Counted from the first letter of the stretch, positions 43,319 to 53,999 are shown. The stretch is DNA of 64,000 bases from Spiroplasma clarkii (GCF_002795265.1 NZ_CP024870.1:806001-870000); one strand, 5' to 3'. Notes: generated by a model from the letters alone, not told the origin. Translations and numbers: made by a program.

Positions 43319-44680
43319 TTATTCAAATAAATCTTCTCTTCTTTTTTTGTATTTTTCTTTTTTGACTTTAGCAATTGATTCTTTAATATGTTTTTTTCTA
43401 ATTTCTTTTTTAACTTTATCAATTTCAGCCTTTCTTTTTTTCTTATAACCTGGTTTAACCTTTTTTTTATGATAACGACTAATTATTTTATTTTCTTCAA
43501 TTACTGCAGGAGCTTGGGGATTAAAACTTTTTTTCTTTTTTGAGTCATTAATTTGGACAAGTTCACTACCAACTAATTTTTTATTGGTAAATTCAATCCC
43601 CATACCTTTCAAAGCATCAATTTGACTTTGATTGGTTGAATTAAATAAAACATAACTTTGTCCCAAGTAGTTGTTACGCCCAGTTCGACCACTACGGTGA
43701 ATGTAGTACTGTAAATCTTTTGGTAAATCAATTGAAATAACATGACTTACTCCCACAATATCAATTCCTCTTGAAGCTACATCACTAGCCACAATTCATT
43801 TGAATTCCATATTTTGGATCCTTTTTTGCATATTGGTACGAGTTCGAGCATCTAAATCTCCATGTAGTTCACCAATGTTTTTAATTCCAAATTCTCTCAA
43901 TCAACTAACAACTTCTGGAACTTGATCTTTTTTGTTAACAAAAATTACCACTAAATATGGATTAATTGCTTCTTTAATGATTTTTAAAACTGCTTTGTTT
44001 TCTTTATCTTTTGTCCAAACTAAAATATGTTCAATATTTTTATTACTTGGTTTATTATCAAGGTTTTCAATAAAAATTGCTCTAGAAAAGTATTTTAGTA
44101 AAAATGGTTTAATAGCATTACTAACTGTTGCTGAAAATAAACTAATAATAGCTTGGCGATTAATTTTTTCAATCATAAAATCCACATCATCAATAAATCC
44201 TAAATCAAATACCATATCACATTCATCTAAAACTACATAATTTGCTGTGGTTAGTTGCAGATAATTTTCTTCATACAAACTTCGCAAACGAGTTGGAGTT
44301 CCTACCACAATCATGGGTTGACTTGTTTTTAAAGCTTCTTGTTGTTTTTTTAAGTCATCTCCCCCAACATATAAAGCCATTGAAGCTTGGGTTTGAAACT
44401 CCAATAAGGTTTTGATATTATCATAAATTTGACGAGCTAGTTCTCTTGTTGGAGTAATAATTAAAAATTGTACTTTAGCCATTGTGTAATCTAAGTTATT
44501 TAAAATTGGCAGTAAAAACGCATGAGTTTTTCCTGTTCCAGTATGAGATTGAGCAATGACTGCTTGGTGTTTTTTTAAATAAGGAATTACTTTAGTTTGA
44601 ATTGAAGTTGGTTCTTGAAAACCAATTTCAACTAAAGCATCATTCAAAAACTTTTTGAAACCAAAATCTGAAAATTTCAT
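43319..44680 (-). CDS. DEAD-box RNA helicase
   Basis: A 453-residue helicase. Q motif (GFQEPTSIQ), motif I HTGTGKT, PTRELA, motif II in the variant form [17 protein letters not shown], and HRSGRTGR are seen in order, followed by a Lys/Arg-rich tail (~residues 370-453) that should bind RNA. It likely helps ribosome assembly or mRNA turnover, like CshB-class helicases. Start at 44680 after AAGGAGG. First gene of a block with trmL behind it. Confidence 0.95.
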
Positions 44681-44730
44681 CTAAATTACCTCCTTGTCTG
44701 CTCTACTCTATTAATTATATCTGTTTAATA

Positions 44731-45246
44731 CTAATTGTCTAAATAATCTTCACCTTTTTCAACTTCAACTAAACTTAGACTTGGATAATCTCATTGACGT
44801 AGTACCTCATAAGTGGCAATACCAACACTATTGGCAATATTAAGACTGCGACCAGTGGCTACCATGGGAATGCGAAAGCAATGTTCTTGGTTTGCTTGTA
44901 AAATTTGTTTTGGAATTCCAGTTGATTCTTTACCAAACATTAAAAAGATTTCTTGATCAATTTTTGTAAAATCAAAACTACTAATTGGTTTTTTACCATA
45001 ACGAGTTAAACAAAACAATAAGGCTTGAGGATTCTGCTGACTAAAATCTTCTCAATCATCATATTTAAAATATTCACACCCCTCAAAATTGTTTGCACTA
45101 CTACGGGCAAAGTTTCGCTTATCAAAGACAAAACCAAAAGGTTCAATTAAGTGTAACTTGGCATCTGTTAAAGCACAAGTTCTCATAATTGCTCCAACAT
45201 TTGCAGCAATTTCTGGTTCAAATAAAACTATATTTATTTTTTTCAT
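44731..45246 (-). CDS. trmL: tRNA (cytidine/uridine-2'-O-)-methyltransferase TrmL
   Basis: A 171-residue SPOUT methyltransferase of the TrmL/CspR type. PEIAANVGAIMRTC (residues ~12-25), FGKESTGIP, and FRIPM...RSLNIANSVGIATYE form the knotted S-adenosylmethionine site. It methylates the ribose of the wobble base in tRNA-Leu. The size fits the small TrmL without an extra RNA-binding domain. Start at 45246 with GGAAA. Confidence 0.93.
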
Positions 45247-45291
45247 TTCTCTATTTCCTTTCAAATTAAAAAAGAGGCTAAGGTCTTTTAA

Positions 45292-45564
45292 TTAATTCTC
45301 AAAATAACTATCATTAACTTGTTCTAATCATTTAACCTCATGAATCATTCCAATAATTTCACTTGCCAAATCATAAGATATCTTTAAGCAGTCAATTAAC
45401 CCCAAACCATCATCTGTTACAATTTCTTTCAGTTCAAAAATTGAGTGAAACTCTGAAAAGTTTGTAAAAATATAATTTAAAAAATTATATTGATATGGTA
45501 ATGCAATTTTTAAGTTTTTACTAGTTTCAAATCATAATTTTCCATTTATTTTCTCATAATTCAT
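45292..45564 (-). CDS. Hypothetical protein, 90 residues
   Basis: Not recognised. A small soluble protein with two TGA-coded Trp residues. The second of two in-frame ATGs (45564) is chosen because GGAGGAA is eight bases upstream; the first would be only two bases from it. It is 45 bases upstream of trmL in the same direction. Confidence 0.62.
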
Positions 45565-45667
45565 AGGCATTTCCTCCATATAAAATGTTTATGAAAACAT
45601 TTTACACTATTTTAGAAAAAAAGTATAGGAAATTCTAGTAAAAAATTAAATAAATTCCAACTTTTGA

Positions 45668-46453
45668 CTAAGAAATCGCATAACAAATAGCAAAATCTTT
45701 AAATTTTTTAATATCATTAAAAGTTTCTTCTCAAATCATTTTTTGTAAGCTAGTTACTAATTCATTAATCTTATTTTCTTCTACTTCAACACCTTCTGTT
45801 ACAATATTTTCACTATCATTTTGATTACTTTCCTCTATTTTCGCTAAAATCAATCTTAGCATTTGATATTGAACTTGCATTCTAGCATATTCTTGGAACA
45901 AAATTGTGTCTTTACCAAAGATATTTGTATCTATGAAATTAGTTTTTAAGAATTTTACACCCTTTATTAAAAAGTAATTTGTCCAATCCCTAAAGAATTC
46001 TCAATCTCATAAGTTTGTTGAACCTGGTGGAACAAATGGCTTCCTTCTAATCAACAGTATAAACACATCAGCTTCAATGCTGTGGTCAAACATTCGGTTA
46101 TCTTTTTTTGGTTTTATTTTAAGGTTATAAAATAAATCAGGTGCATCTATTGAAAAATTAAATAGATCAGGGTTGAACTCTGGTTTAATTTTTGAAATAT
46201 TATTTATAAAAAGTTGAATAGCTAATTCATCACTAAACTTACCTTCCTCATCCAATAAACGTTCATCCTCATTGTTCATCATAATTTCATGGATATCTCC
46301 AAGGAATTCATTTATGTCTAGTAATTTTTCACTGGGGTCCGGTTCACTTGGGGTTGATTCATGGGATGCTGTTGGTGCACTGCATGACACCACATTTGAT
46401 AAATTTACAAAAGTTAAGCCACTAATTCCTAAAAGAACTAATAATTTTTTCAT
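45668..46453 (-). CDS. Lipoprotein, 261 residues
   Basis: Signal peptide MKKLLVLLG... with a lipobox ending NVVSC (about residue 24), then a Ser/Thr/Pro-rich acidic linker and a helical domain with TGA-coded Trp residues (WDWEFFRDW). A surface-exposed lipoprotein of unknown function. The first residues match those of the 669-residue lipoprotein. It is directly downstream of a decayed gene of the same kind. Confidence 0.82.
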
Positions 46454-46467
46454 TTTTTTTATTCTCC

Positions 46468-46867
46468 TTAATTAAATCTGAGGTTATTTATACCCAGATT
46501 TATTTCAAATTTTGTTCCATCTAGACTCTTATATTTAAATGTAGTTAAATTATCCAAACTAGGCATTTTAATTGAGAGAACTAGGTGTGCTGTAGAGATT
46601 CCTATTTTTTGCATAATGTTTGAAAAATGCCGCTTCTGAATCATCAGATATTAGATCAATTTTCTTCAGAACAAAACTTTTGATTTTATTTATTGCAATT
46701 TCTCCTCTAATATCAACTTCTAATTCTTTTATATTCAAAATGGCTAAATTAATCTTTGAAATTTGAACTATAAACAGTTCTTAACTAAACTCATTTTGGT
46801 TATATATACTAATTGGACTTGGGATTATTAACAAAGTCCCTAGAATAGTAATTTTTTTGTAGAACAT
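46468..46867 (-). pseudogene. Decayed small secreted-protein gene
   Basis: A start ATG at 46865-46867 opens a signal-like peptide (MFYKKITILGTLLIIPS) that stops after 28 codons. Coding-like sequence continues in other frames: one around residues IKELEVDIRGEIAINKIKS, then another through MPSLDNLTTFKYKSLDG to a TAA at 46468. Thus at least two frameshifts or stops interrupt it. Probably a remnant of a paralogous exported protein next to the 46453 lipoprotein. Confidence 0.55.
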
Positions 46868-47008
46868 TCCCCATCCACCACTTTACAAATATATTTTATC
46901 ACGAAAATTTATTATGAATACTTTTTTAAAATTTTGCTAGTAATCTTATTAATTCCAAATTAAATTGAATTTTTTTGAGTTTAGGCCTTTTACAACAAAA
47001 AATAACTT

Positions 47009-47611
47009 TTAATAGTTTCGTGATAAAAACTCATTCAATAACTTAATTGACTCAACTCGATGGGAAGAGTTTTGTTTTTCTTCAAATTCCATTTGAGCAT
47101 AAGTTTTTGAACTGGTGATTGGCATAAAAACTGTATCATAAGCAAATCCATTAGTACCCTTTTGAGCAAAAGCAATACTGCCAATAATTTTTCCTGTAAA
47201 AAATTGACAAATTTGTTGAGTTGGGTCAATAAAAACAAGAGTTGATTGAAAAAAAGCACTTCTTTGCTGTTTTGAGTTTAGTCCTGCTAAATGCATTTTT
47301 GTTAGTAATTTATCTACAATTTTTACCCAGTCAGTTTCAGGAGAGGCTCAACGAGCACTGTAAATACCTGGAAATCCACCTAAACCATCAATACAAATAC
47401 CACTATCGTCTGCTAAGATAAGTTCTCCAGGTAGTAGAGAACTTAAAAATTGTGCTTTAATTAAAGCATTTTCCTCAAAAGTAGCACCAGTTTCAGCAAT
47501 ATCAATCACTTCTGGTAAATCTAGAATTGATTTTATTTCATAATTTGGTAGCAAATATTTTAATTCAGTAATTTTCCCTAAATTGGTTGAAGCAAATCAA
47601 ATAGTTAGCAT
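47009..47611 (-). CDS. rdgB: Non-canonical purine NTP pyrophosphatase (RdgB/HAM1)
   Basis: A 200-residue HAM1-family enzyme: substrate motif ASTNLGKITE at residues 7-16, ETGATFEENALIKA, LADDSGICIDGLGGFPGIYSAR, and a C-terminal SHR motif (SSHRVESI). It removes ITP, XTP and dITP from the nucleotide pool. The full frame needs TGA codons at residue 5 and in WASPETDW. It is divergent from the choline-kinase-like gene; the 81-base gap holds overlapping -10 boxes within an inverted repeat ACCATATT / AATATGGT (47632-47657). Confidence 0.94.
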
Positions 47612-47692
47612 AAAAACTCCTTTTTAAATTAACCATATTATACATTATAAATATGGTGGTAAGATAATTATATAGAATTGAGTTGGTGATCC

Positions 47693-48490
47693 ATGCAAAA
47701 ACTTGCTGGTTTAACAAATGAAGTCTATCTAATTGATGATGAAGTTTATAAAATTTCAAAACCAATTAATGACTTATATTTGGATAAGAACAATGAAGCC
47801 AATGTGCTCTTATGTTTTTTAACTTTAGATCAAAATATTTTAGTCAAACCTAGTTCATTTTTTTTTGAAGATAATCAATTACATTCAAAATTTCCTTATC
47901 TATCTGAATACCAAAGTTTAGAAATACTACCCTTAAACAAAGCAATTGTAATCAAGGTTTGTGAAATAATTGATGCTTTTCATAAATTAAATTTTAAAAA
48001 TGCCCCTATCAAAAAATTTGATTATTTACAAATGCTAGAAGTATTTGAAAAAAATATTTCAAAACCTTTATTTGACTATCAACAACAACTTACAAAGATT
48101 AAAGCCTTGATTTCTCAATTTACAAATCTAGATCAAGTTATTAGTCACAATGACTTGGTCCCTGGCAATATTTTACTTGATAAAAATGATAATCTGAAAC
48201 TGATTGATTATGATTATATTTGTTTGAACAATAAGTTCTTTGATCTTGCAAGTTTTATCACTGAAACTTGCAATGACAATCTTGAAATGAGTCATTTTTT
48301 TGTTAAAGCATGTTTAGATTTAAACATTATTCATGAATCTGAATTAAATTTACTCAATGATTGCATTGCCTATCAAGACATTTTGTGAACTTTATGAGCA
48401 AATTATATGTATGAAGTCACCAAAGAGCAATTATACTTAGAAATTGCTCAAGATAAGTTTACTCGTTGTCATAAAAGAGAAAAATTCTAA
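47693..48490 (+). CDS. Choline kinase/APH-like phosphotransferase
   Basis: A 265-residue kinase-fold protein. The catalytic loop HNDLVPGNIL (about residues 155-164) and the metal-binding Asp in LIDYDYICLN are typical of choline/ethanolamine kinases (LicA type) and aminoglycoside phosphotransferases. LicA-type is favoured by the IDYDY sequence and by the presence of similar genes in mollicutes, where it may phosphorylate choline or another amino alcohol for lipids. The N-terminus is short and glycine-poor. It ends in a hairpin shared with the next gene. Confidence 0.82.
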
Positions 48491-48505
48491 TCTGATTAGA
48501 ATTTT
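48481..48505. terminator. Bidirectional terminator between convergent genes
   Basis: Perfect stem AAAATTCTAATC / GATTAGAATTTT around a single T; both stop codons lie inside it. Confidence 0.85.
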
Positions 48506-49242
48506 ATTTTTTTATCTTTTGCACGTTTTTTTTCTTCTTTTAATTCTAGACGTTTATCAATTTTTGCAATCTTGATATGTTTCTCTTCCTCTTCAAGTAT
48601 CAATTTTGCATTGATTTTTTTTTGAACTTTGCGTTTAATGCTTTCAATTTCTTCATGCTGAGCCAACAAAGCTTGTTGTTTTTTGTCATACTTTACCAGT
48701 TTTTTTACTAAACCTGGTTTCAATTCAGCTCCAGCTTTTCAAGCTGCATAATTTTCTTGAAACTTTTGTTGCATTTTTATTTCAGAATTCTTGGCCAAAT
48801 AAGTCATGAATACAGCTCCAGTTATGCAAACAATTGCCACTAAAATTACAATAATAAATTTAACTACCAAAAACATTGTTGAGTTTGATAAACCATAACC
48901 AATCAAGGTTATTGTAATAAAAATGCAAGTAAATGTTAATGAGTATGTGAAGTTATCTGCCCTATGTCATTTCATTTTATAACAAAAAAAAGTAACAAGT
49001 CCAGTATAAATCAAATAACTAATACCAATTAAAATAACATACCCCAGAATTGGACTAGGTAAATTATTTTTCATTGTGGTTGTAAAATCATTCCCCACTA
49101 AAATCCAAATTGCTAATCCTGGAATTATTGATTCAAGTAAAATAAAGGCAAATGAAATTCAAAAATCAGTTCTTTCATCATTAAATGTCTTTCACATATT
49201 TTGTTTTTCAGTTAACGTTTGATCATCAAATTCTAGTTCCAT
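48496..49242 (-). CDS. Four-helix membrane protein with coiled-coil tail
   Basis: A 248-residue protein of unknown function. Four hydrophobic segments (about residues 28-48, 60-85, 98-118, 122-145) are followed by a cytoplasmic, Lys/Glu-rich coiled coil of ~95 residues that ends AKDKKIKF. One frame with TGA-Trp. Start at 49242 after AAGGTG. Single gene. Confidence 0.72.
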
Positions 49243-49316
49243 ACACTTATCACCTTCTTTCATATAATTTTATCATTAAAAAGTAAAAAAATCTCAATAG
49301 AGATTTAAGTTCATAA

Positions 49317-49390
49317 TGGAGCGGGTGAAGGGAATCGAACCCTCACAGTCAGCTTGGAAGGCTGAAGTTCTACCATTAAACTACACCCGC
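49317..49390 (-). tRNA. tRNA-Gly (anticodon UCC)
   Basis: On the minus strand: acceptor stem GCGGGTG / CACCCGC, D arm with GTTTAATGGTAGAAC, anticodon stem TCAGC / GCTGA with loop CTTCCAA (anticodon TCC), T arm GAGGGTTCGATTCCC-type, discriminator T and an encoded CCA end (49317-49319). 74 bases. Normal cloverleaf. Confidence 0.96.
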
Positions 49391-49461
49391 AAATACATTA
49401 AAATAATATACTAACTACAAAATCATTGCAATAGTTTTTTTAAAAAAATTAGTTTTTTCAA

Positions 49462-49482
49462 GTGTCTGAGTAATTCAGACAC
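49462..49482. repeat. Inverted repeat near tRNA-Gly
   Basis: GTGTCTGA / TCAGACAC with a 5-base spacer, about 70 bases upstream of the tRNA on its strand. T-runs are weak on both sides, so a regulatory site or a weak terminator. Confidence 0.5.
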
Positions 49483-49530
49483 AAAGAAATTATACCAACT
49501 ATTTTGCCAAATGCTCAGAGAAATTTAAAA

Positions 49531-49558
49531 TAAAACTCTCATTTGCATGAGAATTTTA
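49531..49558 (-). terminator. Terminator of the MupG-like gene
   Basis: TAAAACTCTCAT / ATGAGAATTTTA, one mismatch, followed by A/T bases, directly after the stop at 49563. Confidence 0.7.
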
Positions 49559-49562
49559 TAGT

Positions 49563-50666
49563 TTACTTAATTATTTTAAATTTAAAGTGTGTATTTGGTT
49601 CTAAGTATTCTAAGAGTTTTAACTCACTCTCAGCAATTCGACCAACAAAATTATATTTATTTAAGTTGTCAGTTAAACTTGGAACCAAGATGATATGAAC
49701 TTCACCCTTATATTTAACATCATTGTCATTAATCATAACAACATCTCCATAAGCATAACTTTTTTGATGATTTCTTGGTTTTATGGTTAGATCTTTAAAA
49801 ATAACTCGAGTCATAGTTGAACGAACAAAGTACTCTGTAATATCACCACGACGATAATGTCAATCACTTGTCAATAACTCTTGTTCACCAGTTGTTAAAT
49901 CTATTTCAGGTTTTAAATCAAAAGTTATTATTTCTCTTTCAACACATGCCAATGCTTGTAATTCTTCTTTTTTTGCATAAGCATTTCCAATTAAAACATT
50001 ATCAATCTGATTAGTATAAAATAAAATTTTTGCTTGTGCTGCAATTGGTAGTTCTCTTTGCATTTCTAAAGTTGGTAACTGTTTTCAACCAGTGGCTGTA
50101 GTCATTTCTCCATAGTGAGATCCAACAAAAGCACTTGTTTCTAACCTATGTTTTAAGTATTTTTTGTTACATTCAACAAAAAAATCAAATGGTAGTGCAG
50201 TATATTTTAATGGATAAAAATTGTGACAACCATTTATTCTTGAAACAATTGGTTTAAAATCAATTATTTCATCAATTAAACTATCATTATTTGACATATT
50301 TAACTGAATATCGATTTTAGCCTTGTTGTAAGTGTATCAAGCAATTTCACTAGCACGCAATGGTGTATCTAAACGAATACAATCAACCCCTAATTCTCTT
50401 AATTTCTCAAGTTGAGGGTCAATTTGCATTTTTTTAAGTGATAGGTCTTCTACATCTAAAATTGTGTAAAAACCAATCTGCTTGGCATATTTAATTGTGG
50501 CAAAGACTTTTTTAATTTTACTTTCAAAATCTTGATCATGAACAAAATGCAAAGCACTGGTAAACATAATCTCATAGCCTAAATCTTTGGCTGTGTCTAA
50601 ATATTCTTTATCCTTGGCAAAAGTTGATTGCTCTGGATAGATTGAAATTCCTAATTTTCTTTTCAT
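49563..50666 (-). CDS. MupG/DUF871-family TIM-barrel protein
   Basis: A 367-residue protein of the DUF871 (MupG) family: N-terminal KLGISIYPE, LDVEDLSLKKM, LGVDCIRLDTP, QLNMSNND, INGCHNFYP, and a C-terminal beta domain with RPRNH-like RNHQKSYAYGDV. In Staphylococcus MupG is a 6-phospho-muramidase that splits MurNAc-6-phosphate-GlcNAc. A mollicute has no peptidoglycan of its own, so here a phospho-disaccharide imported by the PTS, from host or other bacteria, is the likelier substrate (inference). It follows a lactose-class EIIA gene. Its start at 50666 lacks a clear ribosome site. Confidence 0.87.
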
Positions 50667-50803
50667 AGGATTTTGTTAATAACTTCTCAAATATCTTCAA
50701 TTATTTTAAAGATATTTAGGTATTAGCAAATTCACTTCCTTCCTGTTTATCTACCTTTTTTATACCGCAAAAAGACTTCAAAAAAATATTTATATCAAAA
50801 AAG

Positions 50804-51106
50804 CTAAATTTTTTGATATACTTCAATAAACTCCTTAGCAAGTAAGATTATTGTTTCAACATTTAACATTTGGTCTTCTGCATGGACAAACAAAGCAGTT
50901 AAACACAATTTTTCACCATTTGCTTCTGCTGAAACCACATCCATGTGACTGTGAGCTGCTATTGCATAACTTTTTTCAGCTTCAGCAATTAAACTGGCAG
51001 CTTTATTAAAGTCTTTTTGTTTTGCTGCTTGAATTGCTTTCCCTTTTGCTTCTCCAGCATAAGCTATGATTTGAAATGAAATTTCTTCAAAATTAATTTT
51101 TGACAT
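50804..51106 (-). CDS. PTS lactose/cellobiose-class EIIA
   Basis: A 100-residue EIIA of the Lac family: three-helix protein with IIAYAGEAKGKAIQAA at the start and the phosphohistidine in LFVHAEDQML (about residues 74-83). It passes phosphate from HPr to a lactose/cellobiose-class EIIB. It is upstream of the MupG-like gene (137-base gap with a hairpin AAATATCTT / AAGATATTT at about 50690-50718) and divergent from the small membrane protein gene. Confidence 0.92.
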   Translation of the reverse strand: MSKINFEEISFQIIAYAGEAKGKAIQAAKQKDFNKAASLIAEAEKSYAIAAHSHMDVVSAEANGEKLCLTALFVHAEDQMLNVETIILLAKEFIEVYQKI

Positions 51107-51131
51107 ACTATCAATTCCTTTAACTATTTTG

Positions 51132-51137
51132 TATAAT
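51132..51137 (+). promoter_or_regulatory. -10 box for the small membrane protein gene
   Basis: TATAAT, about 23 bases before the GTG at 51160. The transcript would begin near 51144. Confidence 0.55.
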
Positions 51138-51159
51138 AATACTATTGGTGGTGATAACA

Positions 51160-51351
51160 GTGGAATTTTCAGACTTATTTTATTATAGTTTTATTCCTAT
51201 TGGGATTTTGTTCATCACAATTGTCACAATTGAATTGGTTGAAAGACTTGCCCATCGTTATTTTTTGAAAAAGAATATCTTCTATCTATGTAGTGGAGTA
51301 TCTTGTTCATTAATTGTTATCATCATAGTTACTTTATCATTTTTTGTTTAA
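51160..51351 (+). CDS. 63-residue two-helix membrane protein
   Basis: A very short protein with two hydrophobic segments (about residues 9-29 and 40-61) and a basic loop (RLAHRYFLKKN). The start is GTG at 51160, with GGTGGTGAT upstream; there is no ATG. It has the same length and layout as the small proteins at 57463-57654 and 61748-61939, also beside PTS/GH1 genes, though its sequence is the least similar of the three. Function unknown. Confidence 0.58.
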   Translation: MEFSDLFYYSFIPIGILFITIVTIELVERLAHRYFLKKNIFYLCSGVSCSLIVIIIVTLSFFV

Positions 51352-51387
51352 AATAGAAAATTCTACAGTTGTAGAATTTTCTATTTT
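51350..51387. terminator. Strong bidirectional terminator
   Basis: 18-bp perfect stem (AAAATAGAAAATTCTACA and its complement) with a 2-base loop between the convergent small membrane gene and the EIIC pseudogene, T-runs both ways. Confidence 0.9.
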
Positions 51388-53524
51388 TAAGCTTCTTTAG
51401 TTTTTTGAGGTTTTGCTTTGATTTTTTCTTCTAAAATCAAGTATTTAGCATCTCTCTTTGTTTGGTACTCAGCTTTTTGTTGTTCGAATTTAGCTTTTTT
51501 TATTTCAGCTTTTTTCAAAATTTCTGCACTACGTGTTGCTAATTTGTCTTTATTAACCATACGTTTTTCTCAGAAATCAACAATTGTTTGAGCATCAAAC
51601 ACTGCTAGTTCTGCTTTGTTTTCATAACTTGTTATTTTTGTTTCAGTGTCAAGTTTAAATTTAAATAACTTGTCACTGTAATAACGCATTTCAGTTTCAT
51701 ATTTTTCAGGATTTGTGGCTTTTAATTTTTTGAAGTAAAGTTTATTATCTAATAATACAAATGGAATGTAAATTAAGATATCTACTCCAAAGATTATTAC
51801 AGCTGGAATGATGGCTTTTCCATCAAGCTAAGTAATAATAGCACTTATAAATCATGGTGTAGTTCAAGGAGTAGCTACATATGAATATTTAACAACTCCT
51901 AAAACTGCTGGTGAGAATAATCATCCAATTACTAAGTTAATAATTGGGGCAAAAATAAATGGCACAGCATAAACTGGATTTAAGACAATTGGGTATCCAA
52001 AAATTACTGGTTCATTAATTTGAAAAATTCCTGCTGGGGTTGAATATTTTGCAACTTCTTTTAATTCTCTTCTTTTTGAAAATGCTAATGTCATTACTAA
52101 TAGTCCTAAAGTAGCACCACTACCTCCAACATACATATATGAATCGAAGAATGGTTTTGTAAATACTCCCATTTCTCCAGTGGCAACTGCTGCTGTATAA
52201 CCTAAGTTACTTACAAGCGCAGTGTTAATTCCTAATATCATTCAAAAGATTGGTTCAAAGATCCCTGCCATTAGGTTTGATCCATGAACTCCAAAGAATC
52301 AAAAGAATCCAACAAAGAAGACGAAGACAATTGCTAATCCTAGTCCCCCTTCACCAGTGGCAAAGCCAATAAATCATGATGTAAAGAATTGATAAATGGC
52401 AGCACTTAGTCCAAATTGAGTTGAACCCAGAACAATACCCATGTATGACCCTGAAATTACTTTAATAACTCCATTGTCAACACCAAATCTTATAATATTG
52501 TTTGCAGCAATTGCTTTAAAGCTATCAATACCAACTTCTGAACCTTGATTTAAGAATAAGGCTGCAGTCATTGCTTGAATACTTGATGATTGGTTTTCAT
52601 ATCAAGTTACAAATGCTTGATTGTTACCAACATTAGTAACAAACTCACTGATTCAGCTATTATTTGCAAGATCTACATTTAAAATCTTTGCAATATTTTC
52701 TGCACTTAGGTTACCAATTTTACCAAATAAAGCTGTGATATCATCAGCATTATCTGCAATTAAAGTTTGTTGGTTACCTGTAACCACTAATGTACCTGTA
52801 ACTACTGCTGGTGCTAAAACAATAATGTTTGCAGCACCAATACATGCTAAGGTAATAACTGCTGGTAAAAACAAGGCAAATGATTTTCCAACAGCTGGAG
52901 GTACTCCATCTGGTAATTTAATATTTAATGCTCGAACTGATGATAGTTTAATAAATACTTCTGTTGCTATTAAACTAAAGATAATAGCTCCAATTAGTCC
53001 TTTGGCATCCATAAAGAAACCAACTTCTCCAAGACATGCAAGTGTAAAACCTGCTGTTGATACTAATCCGGCAATAATTGGTTGTTGAAACCCTCTACCA
53101 ATTGCAATATAGTATCCAAATAGAAATGAAAAGTAAATTGACATCATTCCTACTGTAATTGTGTTCATATGTCCAAAAGCAAGTCCACAAATTCTTGAAG
53201 TTTGACCTCAACCATTTTCTGTGCTTCCTAATAAACTAGAAATTTCATTTCATGCAAGATTGGGGTTTGCAGCTTTAGCAATTAGTCCTAGTAATGAAAC
53301 ATAACCACTTCCAGCCCCCCGAAAACTATGGCATTAACTAAAATACCAATAGACCCTGCAATAATCAAGGGTATCATTGTTCCAAAAGAATCTCGAATGG
53401 CAGCTAAATGCCTTTGGTTTCCGACTTTTGCCATGCCAGGAATGGCTTTTTGTTTAAATCATTCCTTAAATGGCAATTTTCCTTGTGAACGACTACCCTT
53501 ACTTGGGGTAAATTTATCATCCAT
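51387..53524 (-). pseudogene. PTS cellobiose-class EIIC, broken by a frameshift and a stop
   Basis: The intact homologue at 54000-56375 shows what is missing. The start (53524, MDDKFTPSK) is in one frame up to a run of six G (53315-53320), where the homologue's FGGSGSGYVS requires one more base; the rest of the protein, from GAGSGYVSLLGLI, is in the -1 frame. A second lesion is an in-frame TAG at 51828-51830, between ...WFISAIIT and LDGKAIIPAV, before the last membrane helix and a ~130-residue coiled-coil tail. Between the lesions the membrane domain is intact. Both would have to be bypassed to make full EIIC. Confidence 0.85.
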
Positions 53525-53539
53525 AATTTTTCCTACCTT

Positions 53540-53851
53540 CTATTTCAATTCATCATTTGAAATTTTATATGCTAACTTAATTGCTTCATCACCTTTAGCA
53601 AGAGCATAAATTTGAGCAGGAATAACATCAACAGGTTTACCATTAGCTATTTTTTTAACATCGTCTAAAGCATAGCTAATTTGGGGTCCTAATAGAATCA
53701 CATCAAATTTCTCTATTAATTGTTTAGCCTGTGCTATTCCTTCTGCTTGGATTTCAACTTGCAAACTTTTAGAACTTGCATACATTTGCATTTTCTTAAC
53801 TAACATACTCGTTGACATTCCAGCAGAACAAATTAATAAAATTTTCTTCAT
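53540..53851 (-). CDS. celA: PTS lactose/cellobiose-class EIIB
   Basis: A 103-residue EIIB: MKKILLICSAGMSTSMLV with the phosphocysteine Cys8, then VILLGPQISYAL. It would phosphorylate the incoming beta-glucoside on the EIIC encoded next, which here is broken, so it may serve another EIIC. Start at 53851 with AGGAGG. A -10 box (TATAAT, 53869-53874) lies upstream, and CCAAACGAA at 53915-53923 is shared with the other PTS operon. Confidence 0.92.
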   Translation of the reverse strand: MKKILLICSAGMSTSMLVKKMQMYASSKSLQVEIQAEGIAQAKQLIEKFDVILLGPQISYALDDVKKIANGKPVDVIPAQIYALAKGDEAIKLAYKISNDELK

Positions 53852-53940
53852 ATTTCCTCCTTTAACTCATTATATAATACTTTTTTGAATATTCGTACAA
53901 AAAAGTAAATATTTCCAAACGAAAAAATAACTAAAAAAAA

Positions 53941-53965
53941 TCCTGGAAAATTGGTATATCCAGGA
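53941..53965 (-). terminator. Terminator of the second beta-glucoside PTS operon
   Basis: TCCTGG / CCAGGA with 13-base loop and eight T on the minus strand, 35 bases after the EIIC stop. Confidence 0.85.
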
Positions 53966-53999
53966 CCTTTTAAAAGATTATTAACTTTATAATGTGCAA

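Noticed and set aside
43319-44680. Loss of function in the helicase because DEAD is DECD
   Set aside because: All other motifs are intact and the Asp-Glu pair of motif II is kept; the variant is seen as tolerated.
52621-53088. 155-codon open frame on the plus strand
   Set aside because: It is the antisense shadow of the EIIC membrane domain, has no ribosome site and its sequence is low-complexity hydrophobic.
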